This document shows positions 51,844 to 61,383 of a stretch of 64,000 nt of DNA, one piece after another. The DNA lies in contig JAKVKZ010000001.1 in NCBI GenBank assembly GCA_022484565.1, forward strand, positions 37,076 to 101,075. Direction: 5' to 3'. How positions within the stretch are numbered: the stretch's first letter is position 1; every line of letters starts with the position of its first letter. The notes below the pieces were generated by a model that did no database searches, was not told the DNA's origin, and saw only the letters and a program-made list of their open reading frames with translations. Source of the DNA: Muribaculaceae bacterium (GTDB taxonomy: Bacteria; Bacteroidota; Bacteroidia; Bacteroidales; Muribaculaceae). Made by a program: the position numbers and the translations under genes.

Positions 51844-52596
51844 ATGTCAAAATTCAGATTATTTAAAATTGCATTTCTCATCCTGATAGTTCTTTTTTAT
51901 TCTTGTGGTGGCCATCAATCAAAGCCAGTTCAGCCACAAAAGCGGGAATCAACGGGAGCAGTCAAGCCAAAATCACAACCAGCTAAGGACAGCATCGTTG
52001 CTATAGAGCGTGAATTCATTAAGGCTGGGCTTGTTGATGTCAACACTATTGATTCCACCATTCTTGTCAATCTGAAATATGCCACGACTGATAATTTTGT
52101 TCATCGCAACATGTACGGTAATCTTCACCGTGCCTATTTCCGCCCCGAGGTGGCAAAGGCGATAGCTGGTGTTCAGTCACTGTTGAAGCAGATTAATCCT
52201 GCATATAGCCTTGTGATTTATGATGCTGCGCGTCCTGTCCGGATTCAGCGCGAAATGTTCCGGCTTGTGAAAGGCACCGATAATCAGCGTTATGTGGCAC
52301 GCCCTCGTGGTGGCGGTCCTCACAACTATGCCATTGCTGTTGACATTGGTCTGGCATATAACGGCAAGGAAATGGACATGGGCACGCCTTTCGACAGCTT
52401 CAGCCCCGTTTCGCACATCAATGCCGAGCGGTATCTCGTCAATAGCCATAAAATTTCTGCCGAGGCACTACGTAACCGTCAGCTTCTCCGTCGCTTAATG
52501 CGTAAAGCTGGCTTCAGCACATTCCATTGTGAATGGTGGCATTTCGAGTTCTACCGCACCCATTATGCACGCTCTCATGGGTTCAAATTGTTATAA
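51844..52596 (+). CDS. VanX/DdpX-like D-alanyl-D-alanine dipeptidase (lipoprotein)
   Basis: The 250-residue protein has a lipobox (FYSCGG, cysteine near residue 20) and a charged linker, then an M15D domain. It shows YDAARPVRIQ with the catalytic arginine, PHNYAIAVDIGL (about 157-168) with the zinc His and Asp, and CEWWHFEFY (about 232-240) with catalytic Glu and third zinc His. It would cleave free D-Ala-D-Ala or related dipeptides, here tethered in the periplasm. That suits salvage of wall peptides rather than antibiotic resistance. TAATTTTG (51808-51815) is a possible -7 element. Confidence 0.85.
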   Translation: MSKFRLFKIAFLILIVLFYSCGGHQSKPVQPQKRESTGAVKPKSQPAKDSIVAIEREFIKAGLVDVNTIDSTILVNLKYATTDNFVHRNMYGNLHRAYFRPEVAKAIAGVQSLLKQINPAYSLVIYDAARPVRIQREMFRLVKGTDNQRYVARPRGGGPHNYAIAVDIGLAYNGKEMDMGTPFDSFSPVSHINAERYLVNSHKISAEALRNRQLLRRLMRKAGFSTFHCEWWHFEFYRTHYARSHGFKLL

Positions 52597-52626
52597 CTCT
52601 GAAAATAAATTTTAATCGATAATAAC

Positions 52627-52944
52627 ATGAAATTTGATTTTAAATCACTTACTCCACTTCAAATCACAGCTTTTGTGATGGCAGTTGCACTGTTGCTGTG
52701 CCTGTTCCACATGCCGTATGGTTATTACACTTTGTGCCGTTGGGCAGCCATGCTTGTATTCGCTATTTTTGCCTACAATATGTGGCGGTCAGGTAATCAG
52801 ACGCTTGCCATAGTTTTTGGCGCGCTTGTGCTTCTTTTCCAGCCATTTTTGAAATTTGCTTTAGGTCGCCCTTATTGGCAGTTCATTGATGTTGCCGCCG
52901 CAGTTTTCCTTGTAATAATTGCAATGGTCAAGAAGTTGAAATGA
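52627..52944 (+). CDS. Small DUF6804-type membrane protein
   Basis: The 105-residue protein has four hydrophobic segments (about 13-30, 34-50, 58-74 and 84-100) linked by short loops, including MPYGYYTLCRW and LLFQPFLKFALGRPYWQFID. This pattern matches the DUF6804 family of small membrane proteins, which has no known function. It follows the dipeptidase gene by 30 bases and shares its terminator. Confidence 0.7.
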   Translation: MKFDFKSLTPLQITAFVMAVALLLCLFHMPYGYYTLCRWAAMLVFAIFAYNMWRSGNQTLAIVFGALVLLFQPFLKFALGRPYWQFIDVAAAVFLVIIAMVKKLK

Positions 52945-52955
52945 AGCTAAGCTGC

Positions 52956-52989
52956 AATAGGATAGTTTAAAATCCTATTTCTGTTTTTC
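52956..52989 (+). terminator. Terminator after the DUF6804 gene
   Basis: AATAGGAT pairs perfectly with ATCCTATT (loop of 8), followed by TTCTGTTTTTCCTTTTTT. It lies 11 bases past the stop. Confidence 0.75.
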
Positions 52990-53563
52990 CTTTTTTATTG
53001 TTTTTCCAATGTCCAAAGGCATTATTTTGTAAGTGCGCATTTTCGCGTTGATTTTATTTGCTGCTAAATTGAATTAATATGCGGATTCAGCGAAATATAT
53101 TCAGAATGATGTGCGGCGGAATCGGTCGTTTCGCAGTAAGCGGGAGGAAGAAAATTGAAGGGCGATTTAATGGGCACTTGTGTGCACCCCCTAACCGTGA
53201 ACACTTCCGTAACGTATCAGTAGAACAGAGGGATATAAGCTCCCAAGGTGTCCAGACACTTTTTTGGCATATTCTGAAATGCTAAAAATATGTGATGCGG
53301 CTGAAGCGCTTTGGTTATGATTATAATTATTAATTTATGATTCTTTTCTGAGGTGCTTCTATGTCGTTTCTCGCGTATGGCATATAGCTTGTTTTGCTAT
53401 GCGATATTCTTTATTGGTGCGTTAAAGTTTTTTCAGCCATGCCCGTGAAACCCTAAAAAATGTTGCAATTCGGGCGTTTTTGGCGCTATTGTTTTGCACT
53501 CTAATAGGAAACTGCTACTTTTACATTGAATTATTATGTAAACGAAAGTATTTAGATAGAATA
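52990..53563. other. Gene-poor stretch before the DUF5106 gene
   Basis: I see no supported gene here. A 68-codon open frame (53079-53285) has no recognisable domain or start context, and a small hairpin (GGGCAC with GTGC-CCC near 53170) is too weak to name. No clean promoter for the gene at 53564 is visible. It may be a decayed gene. Confidence 0.4.
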
Positions 53564-54469
53564 ATGAAGAAATTTTTATTTTTGATGGCTGCTCTTTTGG
53601 TAATGGCATTACCTGCTGTTTGCCAGAATGGGGCAGTTGCTGACACCGCGGCTGCTAAGCCGAAACCTCTTTTCCAGTATCCTGTTGCTCCCGACACAAT
53701 GAAGACGCTCGAGGCCCGCACTAATTATGTGACAGCTCATTTTTGGGATGAATTCGATGTGTCGAAACCGATTAGGGACAAGGCTGGATTTGAACAGGCT
53801 TTTCATGATTACCTTGAAGTCGTAAAGTTATCGAATCCGAATGTGATGTTGGCTTCAGTGCGTAATCTTATGAACCATGCACAGTCGAATTTGCCTAATT
53901 TCCTTTATATTGCGGATTTGGCGGAACGCAGCCTTTACGATCAGGGCGCTGAATATTACAGTGATGAGGTGTATATGCCGTTTATTCAGAGTGTCATGGA
54001 GTCAAAGCGTGTGAAATCCGATGAAAAGGAACGCTATAAGATTCAGCTTGAAAAGATGGGCAAGAATGCTATTGGTCAGCCTGCTCCTGATTTTGAATTC
54101 ACTGATGTCAATGGAAATAAGCAGAAACTTAGCGATATTCACGCTGATGTGGTGCTTTTGTTTTTCAATACCCGTGATTGTGAGGATTGCTCAATAGCAC
54201 GTACGCGTCTGAGCACAGATGTCACTATTAATTCCTTTATTTCTAAAGGTAATGTGAAAATTGTCAGTATCACTCCCGACGGTTACAGCACAGAATGGGC
54301 TGAAAGTGCTAAGAAGGATGCTGATAATTGGATAATTGGCGCAAGCGACAAGGCCGATGAGATTTTTGATATCCGTCTGTCGCCGAGTTTCTACGTCCTT
54401 GATAAGGATGGCAAAATTCTTAATAAGAATGTGCCACTTGAAGGAGTTAAGTATATGTTTAATGAATAA
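53564..54469 (+). CDS. DUF5106/thioredoxin-like exported protein
   Basis: The ATG at 53564 gives a signal peptide (MKKFLFLMAALLVMALPAVC); an earlier TTG is not supported. The 301-residue protein has an N-terminal helical DUF5106 domain (about 45-170, with NYVTAHFWDEFD) and then a thioredoxin fold: GQPAPDFEFTDVNGNKQKL (about 172-190), VLLFFNTRDCEDC (about 198-210) with a CxxC, and SPSFYVLDKDGKIL near the end. It would act in periplasmic redox or disulfide handling. It heads a three-gene run with DoxX and mnmA. Confidence 0.8.
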   Translation: MKKFLFLMAALLVMALPAVCQNGAVADTAAAKPKPLFQYPVAPDTMKTLEARTNYVTAHFWDEFDVSKPIRDKAGFEQAFHDYLEVVKLSNPNVMLASVRNLMNHAQSNLPNFLYIADLAERSLYDQGAEYYSDEVYMPFIQSVMESKRVKSDEKERYKIQLEKMGKNAIGQPAPDFEFTDVNGNKQKLSDIHADVVLLFFNTRDCEDCSIARTRLSTDVTINSFISKGNVKIVSITPDGYSTEWAESAKKDADNWIIGASDKADEIFDIRLSPSFYVLDKDGKILNKNVPLEGVKYMFNE

Positions 54470-54483
54470 TTAAAATAATTGTT

Positions 54484-54996
54484 ATGATTCCAAAGGCGGT
54501 GAAATATCTGTTTGTGCATGGCACAGGCCACACTTACAGCAATATGTCGAGATTGTTTATCCGGCTTTTTACCGGAGTGATGTTCTTGCAGTTTGGCATT
54601 CGCCAGATTGCGCATTTCTCCACTCTTAGTTTGCAGAGTGAGTTTGCCGTTTTGGGTATGGATAGTGCTACTGGATTGACAGTGATGATAATAATTGAGT
54701 TGGTGTGCTCCACTCTGATAATATTCGGATTCTTAACCCGTTTGTCGGTAATTCCGCCACTTGTCTCTATGATAGTGGCTGAGCATGTCATTCTGAATAG
54801 CCTTGTTGATGTGCCTGCTTCGCAGTTGATTAGTACTCAACCGGGTTATTTGCCGATAATGTTTATCGGGATTTTTATCTATATGCTTCTTGCCGGTCCG
54901 GGCAAAATATCTCTTGATTACCTCATCTCGCGGCACTATCTCAGCATGGAGAATGATCGTGACGACGAGTCGGAGGATGCTTTGGAATCAGCTTAA
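54484..54996 (+). CDS. DoxX-family membrane protein
   Basis: The 170-residue protein has four membrane helices (roughly 22-40, 60-82, 88-108 and 118-140) with the DoxX-like pattern RLFIRLFTGVMFLQFGIRQI at the start and TVMIIIELVCSTLIIFGFLT in the middle. The C-terminal 35 residues are acidic and probably cytoplasmic. DoxX proteins are membrane-bound and poorly characterised, sometimes linked to oxidative stress or sulfur metabolism. The gap to the thioredoxin-like gene is 14 bases and to mnmA 15. Confidence 0.8.
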   Translation: MIPKAVKYLFVHGTGHTYSNMSRLFIRLFTGVMFLQFGIRQIAHFSTLSLQSEFAVLGMDSATGLTVMIIIELVCSTLIIFGFLTRLSVIPPLVSMIVAEHVILNSLVDVPASQLISTQPGYLPIMFIGIFIYMLLAGPGKISLDYLISRHYLSMENDRDDESEDALESA

Positions 54997-55011
54997 AGCG
55001 AAATTTGAATA

Positions 55012-56085
55012 ATGAAGATAGCCGTATTGATTTCTGGTGGTGTTGACAGTGCTGTTGTGGTCCATAAGCTGATGGGTGAGGGCCATGAATTGCATTTGTT
55101 CTACATTCGTATCGGCATGGATAATGATGAGGGTGACTGCTCGGCTGAAGAGGACATTGAAATGTGTACTTTTATCGCTAAGCAGTATGGATTGCCTTTC
55201 GAGGTTGTGTCGCTTCATCAGGAATATTGGGATAATGTTATGGATTATGCATTGCGCACCGTGCAGGCAGGTTTGACGCCTAACCCCGACATGATGTGCA
55301 ATAAAATGATAAAGTTCGGATATTTTGAACAGCGTTGGGGACATGAATTTGACATGACTGCCACAGGACATTATGCCACAACTGACTTTGTTGATGGCAA
55401 GAAATACCTTGCGACGGCTGTCGACCCCGTAAAGGACCAGACTGATTTCTTGGCTCAAATCTCTTACGAGCAACTTCAGCACCTTATGTTTCCTATCGGG
55501 AATATGCCGAAAAGTGAGGTGCGGCGCATTGCGGCTGAAGTGAAATTGCCAAATGCGTTCCGCAAGGATAGTCAGGGCATTTGTTTCCTTGGCAAAATCA
55601 ATTATAATGATTTTATCAAGCGGCATCTTGGCGAGCGCCGTGGGAATATTATAGAGATTGAGACGGGGCGTAAACTTGGTGAGCATAATGGCTATTGGTT
55701 TCACACTATCGGTCAGCGAAAAGGTCTTGGACTTAGTGGAGGCCCCTGGTACGTAGTGAAAAAGAACATCAAGGATAATGTGATTTACGTTAGTCAGGGC
55801 TATGGCGCTGAAAAGCAATATGGCACCACATTGCATATCGATGAGATGCATTTTATTTCAGGTAATCCTTGGCAGGATGTCTCTGAACCCATTGCCGTGA
55901 CTTTCAAGAATAGGCACACTCCTGTGTTTATGGATGCCACATTGCGGCATCTCCGCGACAGTGAATATGTGCTTGAGTCGACGGATAAGGTGCAGGGAAT
56001 TGCTCCTGGTCAGTTTGCCGTGATTTATGATAAGGACCGGCATCTTTGCTACGGAAGTGGCGTGATTACAGGTCAAAAAGTGTAA
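55012..56085 (+). CDS. mnmA: tRNA-specific 2-thiouridylase MnmA
   Basis: The 357-residue protein opens with the PP-loop [16 protein letters not shown] (about 5-20), followed by [15 protein letters not shown] with the first catalytic cysteine, [18 protein letters not shown] and [10 protein letters not shown] with the second catalytic cysteine. It adds sulfur to uridine 34 of Lys, Glu and Gln tRNAs using ATP. The thioredoxin-like neighbour may be fortuitous. Length is in the usual range (about 360-370). Confidence 0.95.
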   Translation: MKIAVLISGGVDSAVVVHKLMGEGHELHLFYIRIGMDNDEGDCSAEEDIEMCTFIAKQYGLPFEVVSLHQEYWDNVMDYALRTVQAGLTPNPDMMCNKMIKFGYFEQRWGHEFDMTATGHYATTDFVDGKKYLATAVDPVKDQTDFLAQISYEQLQHLMFPIGNMPKSEVRRIAAEVKLPNAFRKDSQGICFLGKINYNDFIKRHLGERRGNIIEIETGRKLGEHNGYWFHTIGQRKGLGLSGGPWYVVKKNIKDNVIYVSQGYGAEKQYGTTLHIDEMHFISGNPWQDVSEPIAVTFKNRHTPVFMDATLRHLRDSEYVLESTDKVQGIAPGQFAVIYDKDRHLCYGSGVITGQKV

Positions 56086-56161
56086 ATTTGATTGAATATA
56101 TACCAACTGATGGCGTTCAAAATATTTCTGTGATTTATTTTATTCTGTTTTCGAGTTGTAG

Positions 56162-56187
56162 TATATTTGCAAAGAAAAATAAAGGAG
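56162..56187 (+). promoter_or_regulatory. -7 element and Shine-Dalgarno site of the bifunctional-nuclease gene
   Basis: TATATTTG at 56162-56169 is an exact -7 match, but a -33 is only weakly present. AAGGAG at 56182-56187, 10 bases before the ATG at 56198, is one of the few clear Shine-Dalgarno sites in the window and decides that start over a TTG at 56192. Confidence 0.5.
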
Positions 56188-56197
56188 AAGTTTGATT

Positions 56198-56785
56198 ATG
56201 GAAAGAGTGGAACTGAAAGTTTTGGGAATCACTTACAGCCAAGTTCAAGCCGGTGCTTATGCACTTGTGTTGAGCGAGGTGGGGGGATTATATCGTATCC
56301 CCATTGTGGTTGGTATTGCCGAAGCTCAATCAATTGCTGTAAGATTGGAGAATATCATACCTCCTCGTCCTATGCCTCACGATTTATTCGTAAGCCTTGC
56401 TCATGGATTCGGGATTACTCTTGATGAAGTGTTCATATATAAGTTTGAGGACGGTATTTTCCTGTCGGAACTGCACTTCAGCAGTGAGGATCGCCAGATT
56501 TCGCTGGATTCACGCACGAGCGATGCTATTGCACTTGCTCTCCGCACTGATGCGCCAATCTTCACAACTCCTGAAATCCTGCATAAAACTGGATTTATTG
56601 AGAACAAAAAAGAAGGAGGAGGTAAAGGAGGAAAGAAAGGTCTTGACGACTGCACTATTGATGTCCTTGAGGGCATGATGAAAGAGTGTGTGGAACGTGA
56701 AGAATATGAGCGTGCTGCCGAAATTAAAAAAGTCATCACACGCAAGCGTGACGAACAGAAAATGGAGCGGGAGAATAATGTTTGA
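56198..56785 (+). CDS. Bifunctional nuclease family protein (DUF151) with UVR motif
   Basis: The 195-residue protein has a BFN/DUF151 domain (about 2-130; LKVLGITYSQVQAG, PIVVGIAEAQSIAVRLEN, DSRTSDAIALALRTDAPIF), then a Lys/Gly linker, then a C-terminal UvrB/UvrC-type coiled coil (LEGMMKECVEREEYERAAEI, about 160-179). The architecture is common in Bacteroidota. Proposed roles are nuclease or nucleotide-related; the true function is not settled. It is the first gene of a six-gene run. Confidence 0.85.
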   Translation: MERVELKVLGITYSQVQAGAYALVLSEVGGLYRIPIVVGIAEAQSIAVRLENIIPPRPMPHDLFVSLAHGFGITLDEVFIYKFEDGIFLSELHFSSEDRQISLDSRTSDAIALALRTDAPIFTTPEILHKTGFIENKKEGGGKGGKKGLDDCTIDVLEGMMKECVEREEYERAAEIKKVITRKRDEQKMERENNV

Positions 56786-56828
56786 CTTTCAAAATATCAT
56801 AAAATAATAACTTAAAAATCATATTACT

Positions 56829-58181
56829 ATGAGTGGAATAAAGTCGAGATTGGCGATAATGAACTTTTTGCAGTTCGCTGTATGGGGCGCTTATCTAACG
56901 TGTATAGGTAACTATCTTGGACCTCACGGACTTGGAACGGAAATTTCTTGGTTCTATTCGGTGCAGGGAATAGTATCTATTTTTATGCCTGCTATCATTG
57001 GCATTATTGCCGATAAGTACATGCAGGGACAGAAATTGCTTGGAGTTTGCCATTTCCTCGCAGGATTGTTCATGCTGAGTGCATGGTGGTATGGACACAC
57101 CCACGACCAGTTGGATTTCAGTACATTCTTCACGCTTTATACTTGTAGCGTTGCATTTTATATGCCTACAATCGCGCTTTCCAACACTGTCGCTTTCTCT
57201 GTTCTGAAGCGTAACGGTTACGACACTATCAAGGACTTTCCGCCTATCCGTGTGCTTGGCACTGTGGGCTTTATCGCATCGATGTGGTTTGTCAACAGTG
57301 TATATTTTGTCGATGGACATTTAGGCTTTACCTTGTCATCGGAAAATCCTTATGCCGGTTTCCGCTTCCAGTACACTGATATGCAACTGCTATTCTGCGG
57401 AATTCTTGGATTGATACTTGGAATTTATGCCTGCACATTGCCTGCTTGTCCTACTGAAGGAAGAAATGCAGGTAAAGTTTCGCTCGTTGATGCGTTTGGC
57501 TTGAATGCATTCAAGCTCTTTAAAATAAAGAAGATGGCATTGTTCTTCATTTTCTCGATGTTGTTGGGCGTTTCATTGCAGATTACGAATGGCTATGCTA
57601 CCCCTTACATCACATCGTTTAAGGGTGTAGCTGAATATGCTTCAACTTTCGGTGCTAACAATGCTACTTTACTTACGTCATTGTCGCAGATATCGGAGGC
57701 TTTGTGTATTCTTCTTATTCCGTTCTTCTTGAAGAGATTTGGAATAAAGAAGGTGATGCTTATTGCTATGATGGCATGGGTACTCCGCTTTGGATTCTTT
57801 GGAATTGGCAATCCGGGTTCAGGCTTGTGGCTGTTCATCCTTTCAATGATTGTTTACGGCGTGGCATTTGATTTCTTCAATGTGTCGGGAGCTTTGTTCG
57901 TTGAACAGGAGACTGATAAGTCAATCAAGGGTGCCGCACAAGGAGTGTTCATGCTTATGACCAACGGCGTAGGAGCTACTTTTGGAACTCTTGGAGCTGG
58001 TGCAATCATCAATCATTATTGCCATTGGACAACTGTAGGCAACGCATCTTATTTTACTGGCGATTGGCAGTATCCGTGGCTGATATTCGCAGCTTATGCT
58101 CTTGTGGTATTTATTCTTTTTGCAATATTGTTCAAGTATAAGCACGTGCGTCCAGTAGAGCCGTCCGCACAAAAAATGTAA
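56829..58181 (+). CDS. Nucleoside:H+ symporter-family MFS transporter (NupG-like)
   Basis: The 450-residue protein has about twelve membrane helices, starting MNFLQFAVWGAYLTCIGNYL. It includes the segments YSVQGIVSIFMPAIIGIIAD and PPIRVLGTVGFIASMW, which are typical of the nucleoside proton symporter branch of MFS. It should import nucleosides across the inner membrane. It follows the BFN gene by 43 bases and precedes rsmE by 7. Confidence 0.85.
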   Translation: MSGIKSRLAIMNFLQFAVWGAYLTCIGNYLGPHGLGTEISWFYSVQGIVSIFMPAIIGIIADKYMQGQKLLGVCHFLAGLFMLSAWWYGHTHDQLDFSTFFTLYTCSVAFYMPTIALSNTVAFSVLKRNGYDTIKDFPPIRVLGTVGFIASMWFVNSVYFVDGHLGFTLSSENPYAGFRFQYTDMQLLFCGILGLILGIYACTLPACPTEGRNAGKVSLVDAFGLNAFKLFKIKKMALFFIFSMLLGVSLQITNGYATPYITSFKGVAEYASTFGANNATLLTSLSQISEALCILLIPFFLKRFGIKKVMLIAMMAWVLRFGFFGIGNPGSGLWLFILSMIVYGVAFDFFNVSGALFVEQETDKSIKGAAQGVFMLMTNGVGATFGTLGAGAIINHYCHWTTVGNASYFTGDWQYPWLIFAAYALVVFILFAILFKYKHVRPVEPSAQKM

Positions 58182-58188
58182 TTAAATC

Positions 58189-58902
58189 ATGCACCGTTTT
58201 TTTGCCCCTGACATTGCCACTGCTTTAACGCTTCCTGAAGAGGAATCGCAGCATGCGGTGCGTGTTCTGAGGCTTAAAGAGGGTGATTTGATAGAAGTTG
58301 TTGACGGGATAGGCACCACTTACGCTTGCCGTATTTCAATGGCTCATCCTAAAAAATGTGCAGTTGAGATAACGGAAAAGCAAGTGGAAAATAAGCAATG
58401 GAATGGGAATATCATTGTGGCTGTTGCTCCCACAAAAAATCTTGACCGCATGGAATGGATGGCGGAAAAGATGACTGAAATGGGCATTGACCGCATTATT
58501 CCTATTGAATGCCGATTCAGTGAGCGCCGTGTGCTTAAAACTGAACGTTTGCATAAGATTTTGGTCTCGGCAATGAAGCAGTCGCTAAAGGCTACTTTGC
58601 CTCAGCTTGATGAGATGACTCCAGTAATGGACGCGATAAATATGCCTTTTGAAGGGAACAAATATATTGCCCATTGCGAAAAGGATATGCAGCGGAGACT
58701 TCTTGCAAAAGAGGTGCAAAATGGTGCGGATTCCTTTATTCTGATTGGTCCCGAAGGTGATTTTAGCCGTGAAGAAATCAATGCTGCCTTGAAAGCGGGT
58801 TTCATGCCTGTCTCACTTGGCCGCAGTCGGCTTCGTACAGAGACTGCTGCGCTTATGGCTTGTGCAACTTGCCATGTCGTTGATGGCATTCACACTGAAT
58901 GA
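58189..58902 (+). CDS. rsmE: 16S rRNA (uracil-1498-N3)-methyltransferase RsmE
   Basis: The 237-residue protein has an N-terminal PUA-like domain (QHAVRVLRLKEGD) and a SPOUT methyltransferase domain with VAVAPTKNLDRMEWMAEK (about 80-97), LIGPEGDFSREEI (about 185-197) and SLGRSRLRTETAALMA (about 207-222), forming the knotted SAM site. It methylates U1498 of 16S rRNA. Its stop overlaps the ATG of kdsA by four bases. Confidence 0.95.
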   Translation: MHRFFAPDIATALTLPEEESQHAVRVLRLKEGDLIEVVDGIGTTYACRISMAHPKKCAVEITEKQVENKQWNGNIIVAVAPTKNLDRMEWMAEKMTEMGIDRIIPIECRFSERRVLKTERLHKILVSAMKQSLKATLPQLDEMTPVMDAINMPFEGNKYIAHCEKDMQRRLLAKEVQNGADSFILIGPEGDFSREEINAALKAGFMPVSLGRSRLRTETAALMACATCHVVDGIHTE

Positions 58903-59744
58903 CAAAATATATATCGGTTATGATTAAAGAATTAATGTCGTCGTCTTGTGGAAATTTCTTCCTTTTAGCCGGACCTTGTGTGGTTGAGGGGGAGAAAATG
59001 GCAATGGAAATTGCCGAACATATTTCTGCAATTACCCAGAGACTTGGCATCCCTTATGTCTTTAAGGGCAGCTACCGTAAGGCTAACCGCTCCAGAATAG
59101 ATTCATTCACTGGTATCGGTGATAAAGAGGCGTTGAAGATTTTGAGAAAAGTTCGCAACACTTTCAATATTCCTGTGGTAACTGATGTCCATTCCATTGA
59201 GGAGGCTTCTTTAGCTGCTGAATATGTGGATGTGCTTCAAATACCTGCTTTCTTGTGCCGCCAGACTGATTTGCTCGTTGCTGCGGCAAAGACTGGCAAA
59301 ATGGTTAACATCAAGAAAGGTCAGTTCCTTTCACCTGAGGCTATGGCTTTCGCCGTGCAAAAGGTGCGTGATGCCGGCAATGATGAAGTTGCAATAACGG
59401 AACGTGGCACTACTTTTGGCTATCAGGACCTTGTGGTTGATTTTCGTGGAATACCTGAGATGCGCAAGAATGGATGTCCTGTAATTATGGATGTCACCCA
59501 TTCACTGCAAAAGCCTAACCAAACGTCAGGTGTCACAGGCGGTATGCCTGAACTGATTGAGCCTATGGCCCGTGCAGCTGTGGCAATTGGTGCTGATGGA
59601 CTATTTATTGAGACTCATCAAAATCCTGCGGTTGCCAAAAGTGATGGAGCAAATATGCTCCGATTGGACCTTATCGACGGATTGCTTACTCGCCTTACGG
59701 AAATAAGAATGACAATAAACAAAATTAATGACCAAAATAAATAA
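58899..59744 (+). CDS. kdsA: 3-deoxy-8-phosphooctulonate synthase (KDO-8-P synthase)
   Basis: The 281-residue protein has the conserved KdsA blocks: LLAGPCVVEG (about 23-32), VFKGSYRKANRSRIDSFTG, VVTDVHS, LQIPAFLCRQTDLL, INIKKGQFLSPEAM, DVTHSLQKPN and ETHQNPAVAKSDGANM. It joins phosphoenolpyruvate and arabinose-5-phosphate, the first committed step to KDO for lipopolysaccharide. The ATG at 58899 overlaps the rsmE stop; an ATG at 58920 is an equally possible start that would shorten it by seven residues. Confidence 0.95.
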   Translation: MTKYISVMIKELMSSSCGNFFLLAGPCVVEGEKMAMEIAEHISAITQRLGIPYVFKGSYRKANRSRIDSFTGIGDKEALKILRKVRNTFNIPVVTDVHSIEEASLAAEYVDVLQIPAFLCRQTDLLVAAAKTGKMVNIKKGQFLSPEAMAFAVQKVRDAGNDEVAITERGTTFGYQDLVVDFRGIPEMRKNGCPVIMDVTHSLQKPNQTSGVTGGMPELIEPMARAAVAIGADGLFIETHQNPAVAKSDGANMLRLDLIDGLLTRLTEIRMTINKINDQNK

Positions 59745-59756
59745 ACTGAACATATT

Positions 59757-61364
59757 ATGAGATTTAGAAATGTGACATTGCTGATTTGTTGCCTGTTTGC
59801 AACTTCTTTCGCTTTTGCTCAAAGCGACAGTATCAAAATAGTTAAGAATAAATTTAATGATGCTGTAATGCAGGTATATAATCAGGAATTGAAGGAAAAT
59901 CCACATGACTATGGCGTCCTTTATAGTCGTGCCAACCAATATCTGATGGACGGTAAATATCAATTGGCTCTTGATGATGTGAATACCGCCATGAAATATG
60001 CACCGGTCAACGACAAGGATACTCGTGTCGAGCAATATATGCTTAGGGCGCAGATTCAGGGATCTATGGGCAATAAATCTGCTGAGCTTACTGATTTGAG
60101 GAGTGCTGCCGCTATCGACCCTACTTCGTTGAGTTGTGCTACGCTACTTGCTGATGCAGCCTATGAAAATGGTGATTATGCCACTGCAAGAGGTGCCTAT
60201 CAAAAACTTCTTTCGGCTAATAATCTTAATTATGACGCATTGGCTGGCATGGCACGCGTAAGTGCAAAAGAAAAAAATATGGGACAGGCTGAGGAATATA
60301 TGAATCGTGCGGTTAGCTTATATCCTGCTGAACCAAGGGTTTATGTGAATAGGGCAGAAGTGCTTGAAATGACTGGAAATTATGTGGCTTCAGCACAGGA
60401 TTTAATTATGGCGATGAGCGTTAAGAATGGTGATGCCAATGCCATGAGCCATTTGATTAAGCTGAGCGATTCCCACTATAAGGATGTCATAACTGCCTTA
60501 AGCAACACTATAGATAAAGCTCCGAAAGTCGGCATGTTTTATTATATACGTGCTGCCATTGCAATGCGGCACTGTCATTATGCTGCAGCCAAGAACGATT
60601 ACAGAACTATCATTGATGCAAAGCTCTATTCTTACCATGGCATCTACTATAATATGGCCCAGTGCGAATATCAGCTTGGCAAATATGATGATGCTCTTCT
60701 TAGTGTTGGCACTGCTATTGGCTTGTGCTCCACACGCCCTGACTATTTCACGCTGCAGAGTGAATTGCAACTTGAAAAAGGCGATCCTACTGCTGCCCTC
60801 ATAACTATTGATAAGGCTCTTGCCTTGAATGATTCAGATTATGAGGCTCTTGAACAAAAAGCTAAAATATTGTTAGTCCAAGGCGATAATAGTAATGCGC
60901 TGACTGCCCTTAATGCTTCTGTTGCTGCAAAGCCGGTAAATGCTGATGTGCAGTTGCTTCGTGCTTGGGTAGAGAAGAATTTGATGAATACTCCAAATTT
61001 GGCAACTGTTGATTATAAGGCTATTTTGGCTATGGAGTCGTCTGATTCTTCTATTTATGCCATGAAGGGTTTTGCTTTGCAGGGCCTTGGCCGCAGTCAT
61101 GAGGCAAATCAGTGGGCTGATGATATTGTTAAGAATCCTGATAGGGCTGGAGGTGAGGCCGCTTATTATGCAGCCGTACTTTTATCGCAGACTGGCAATA
61201 ATGATAAAGCGCTTCTTTACTTGGAAGCAGCGCTTGCTGAAGGATACGGAAGTTATAGAAATTTGGCACTGAATAAGGAAGCTTATTTTTCTATTGAGCC
61301 TTTGCGCGCTCTTCCTGGATTCAAACCATTGCTTGCCCGTTACGCTGATAATTTCAAGAAATAA
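59757..61364 (+). CDS. Exported TPR-repeat protein
   Basis: The 535-residue protein has a signal peptide (about 1-21, ending AFAQS). The rest is made of about ten tetratricopeptide repeats, for example YSRANQYLMDGKYQLALDDV (about 62-81), ADAAYENGDYATARGAYQKL, YNMAQCEYQLGKYDDALLSV and ALNDSDYEALEQKAKILLVQ. TPR arrays mediate protein binding, here in the periplasm. The partner is unknown. It lies 12 bases after kdsA, so it may be co-transcribed with envelope biogenesis genes. Confidence 0.85.
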   Translation: MRFRNVTLLICCLFATSFAFAQSDSIKIVKNKFNDAVMQVYNQELKENPHDYGVLYSRANQYLMDGKYQLALDDVNTAMKYAPVNDKDTRVEQYMLRAQIQGSMGNKSAELTDLRSAAAIDPTSLSCATLLADAAYENGDYATARGAYQKLLSANNLNYDALAGMARVSAKEKNMGQAEEYMNRAVSLYPAEPRVYVNRAEVLEMTGNYVASAQDLIMAMSVKNGDANAMSHLIKLSDSHYKDVITALSNTIDKAPKVGMFYYIRAAIAMRHCHYAAAKNDYRTIIDAKLYSYHGIYYNMAQCEYQLGKYDDALLSVGTAIGLCSTRPDYFTLQSELQLEKGDPTAALITIDKALALNDSDYEALEQKAKILLVQGDNSNALTALNASVAAKPVNADVQLLRAWVEKNLMNTPNLATVDYKAILAMESSDSSIYAMKGFALQGLGRSHEANQWADDIVKNPDRAGGEAAYYAAVLLSQTGNNDKALLYLEAALAEGYGSYRNLALNKEAYFSIEPLRALPGFKPLLARYADNFKK

Positions 61365-61383
61365 GGCATAAATTTATGGTGTC

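Noticed and set aside
51844..52596. Vancomycin-resistance gene vanX
   Set aside because: The enzyme family is the same, but there are no vanH/vanA neighbours and the protein is a lipoprotein in a Gram-negative context, so a salvage role is more likely.
53079..53285. A 68-codon frame in the gap before the DUF5106 gene
   Set aside because: No domain, no promoter and unusual composition; it may be chance.
54988..55851. A 287-codon open frame antisense to mnmA
   Set aside because: It is fully covered by a well-identified gene on the other strand and shows no domain or start context.
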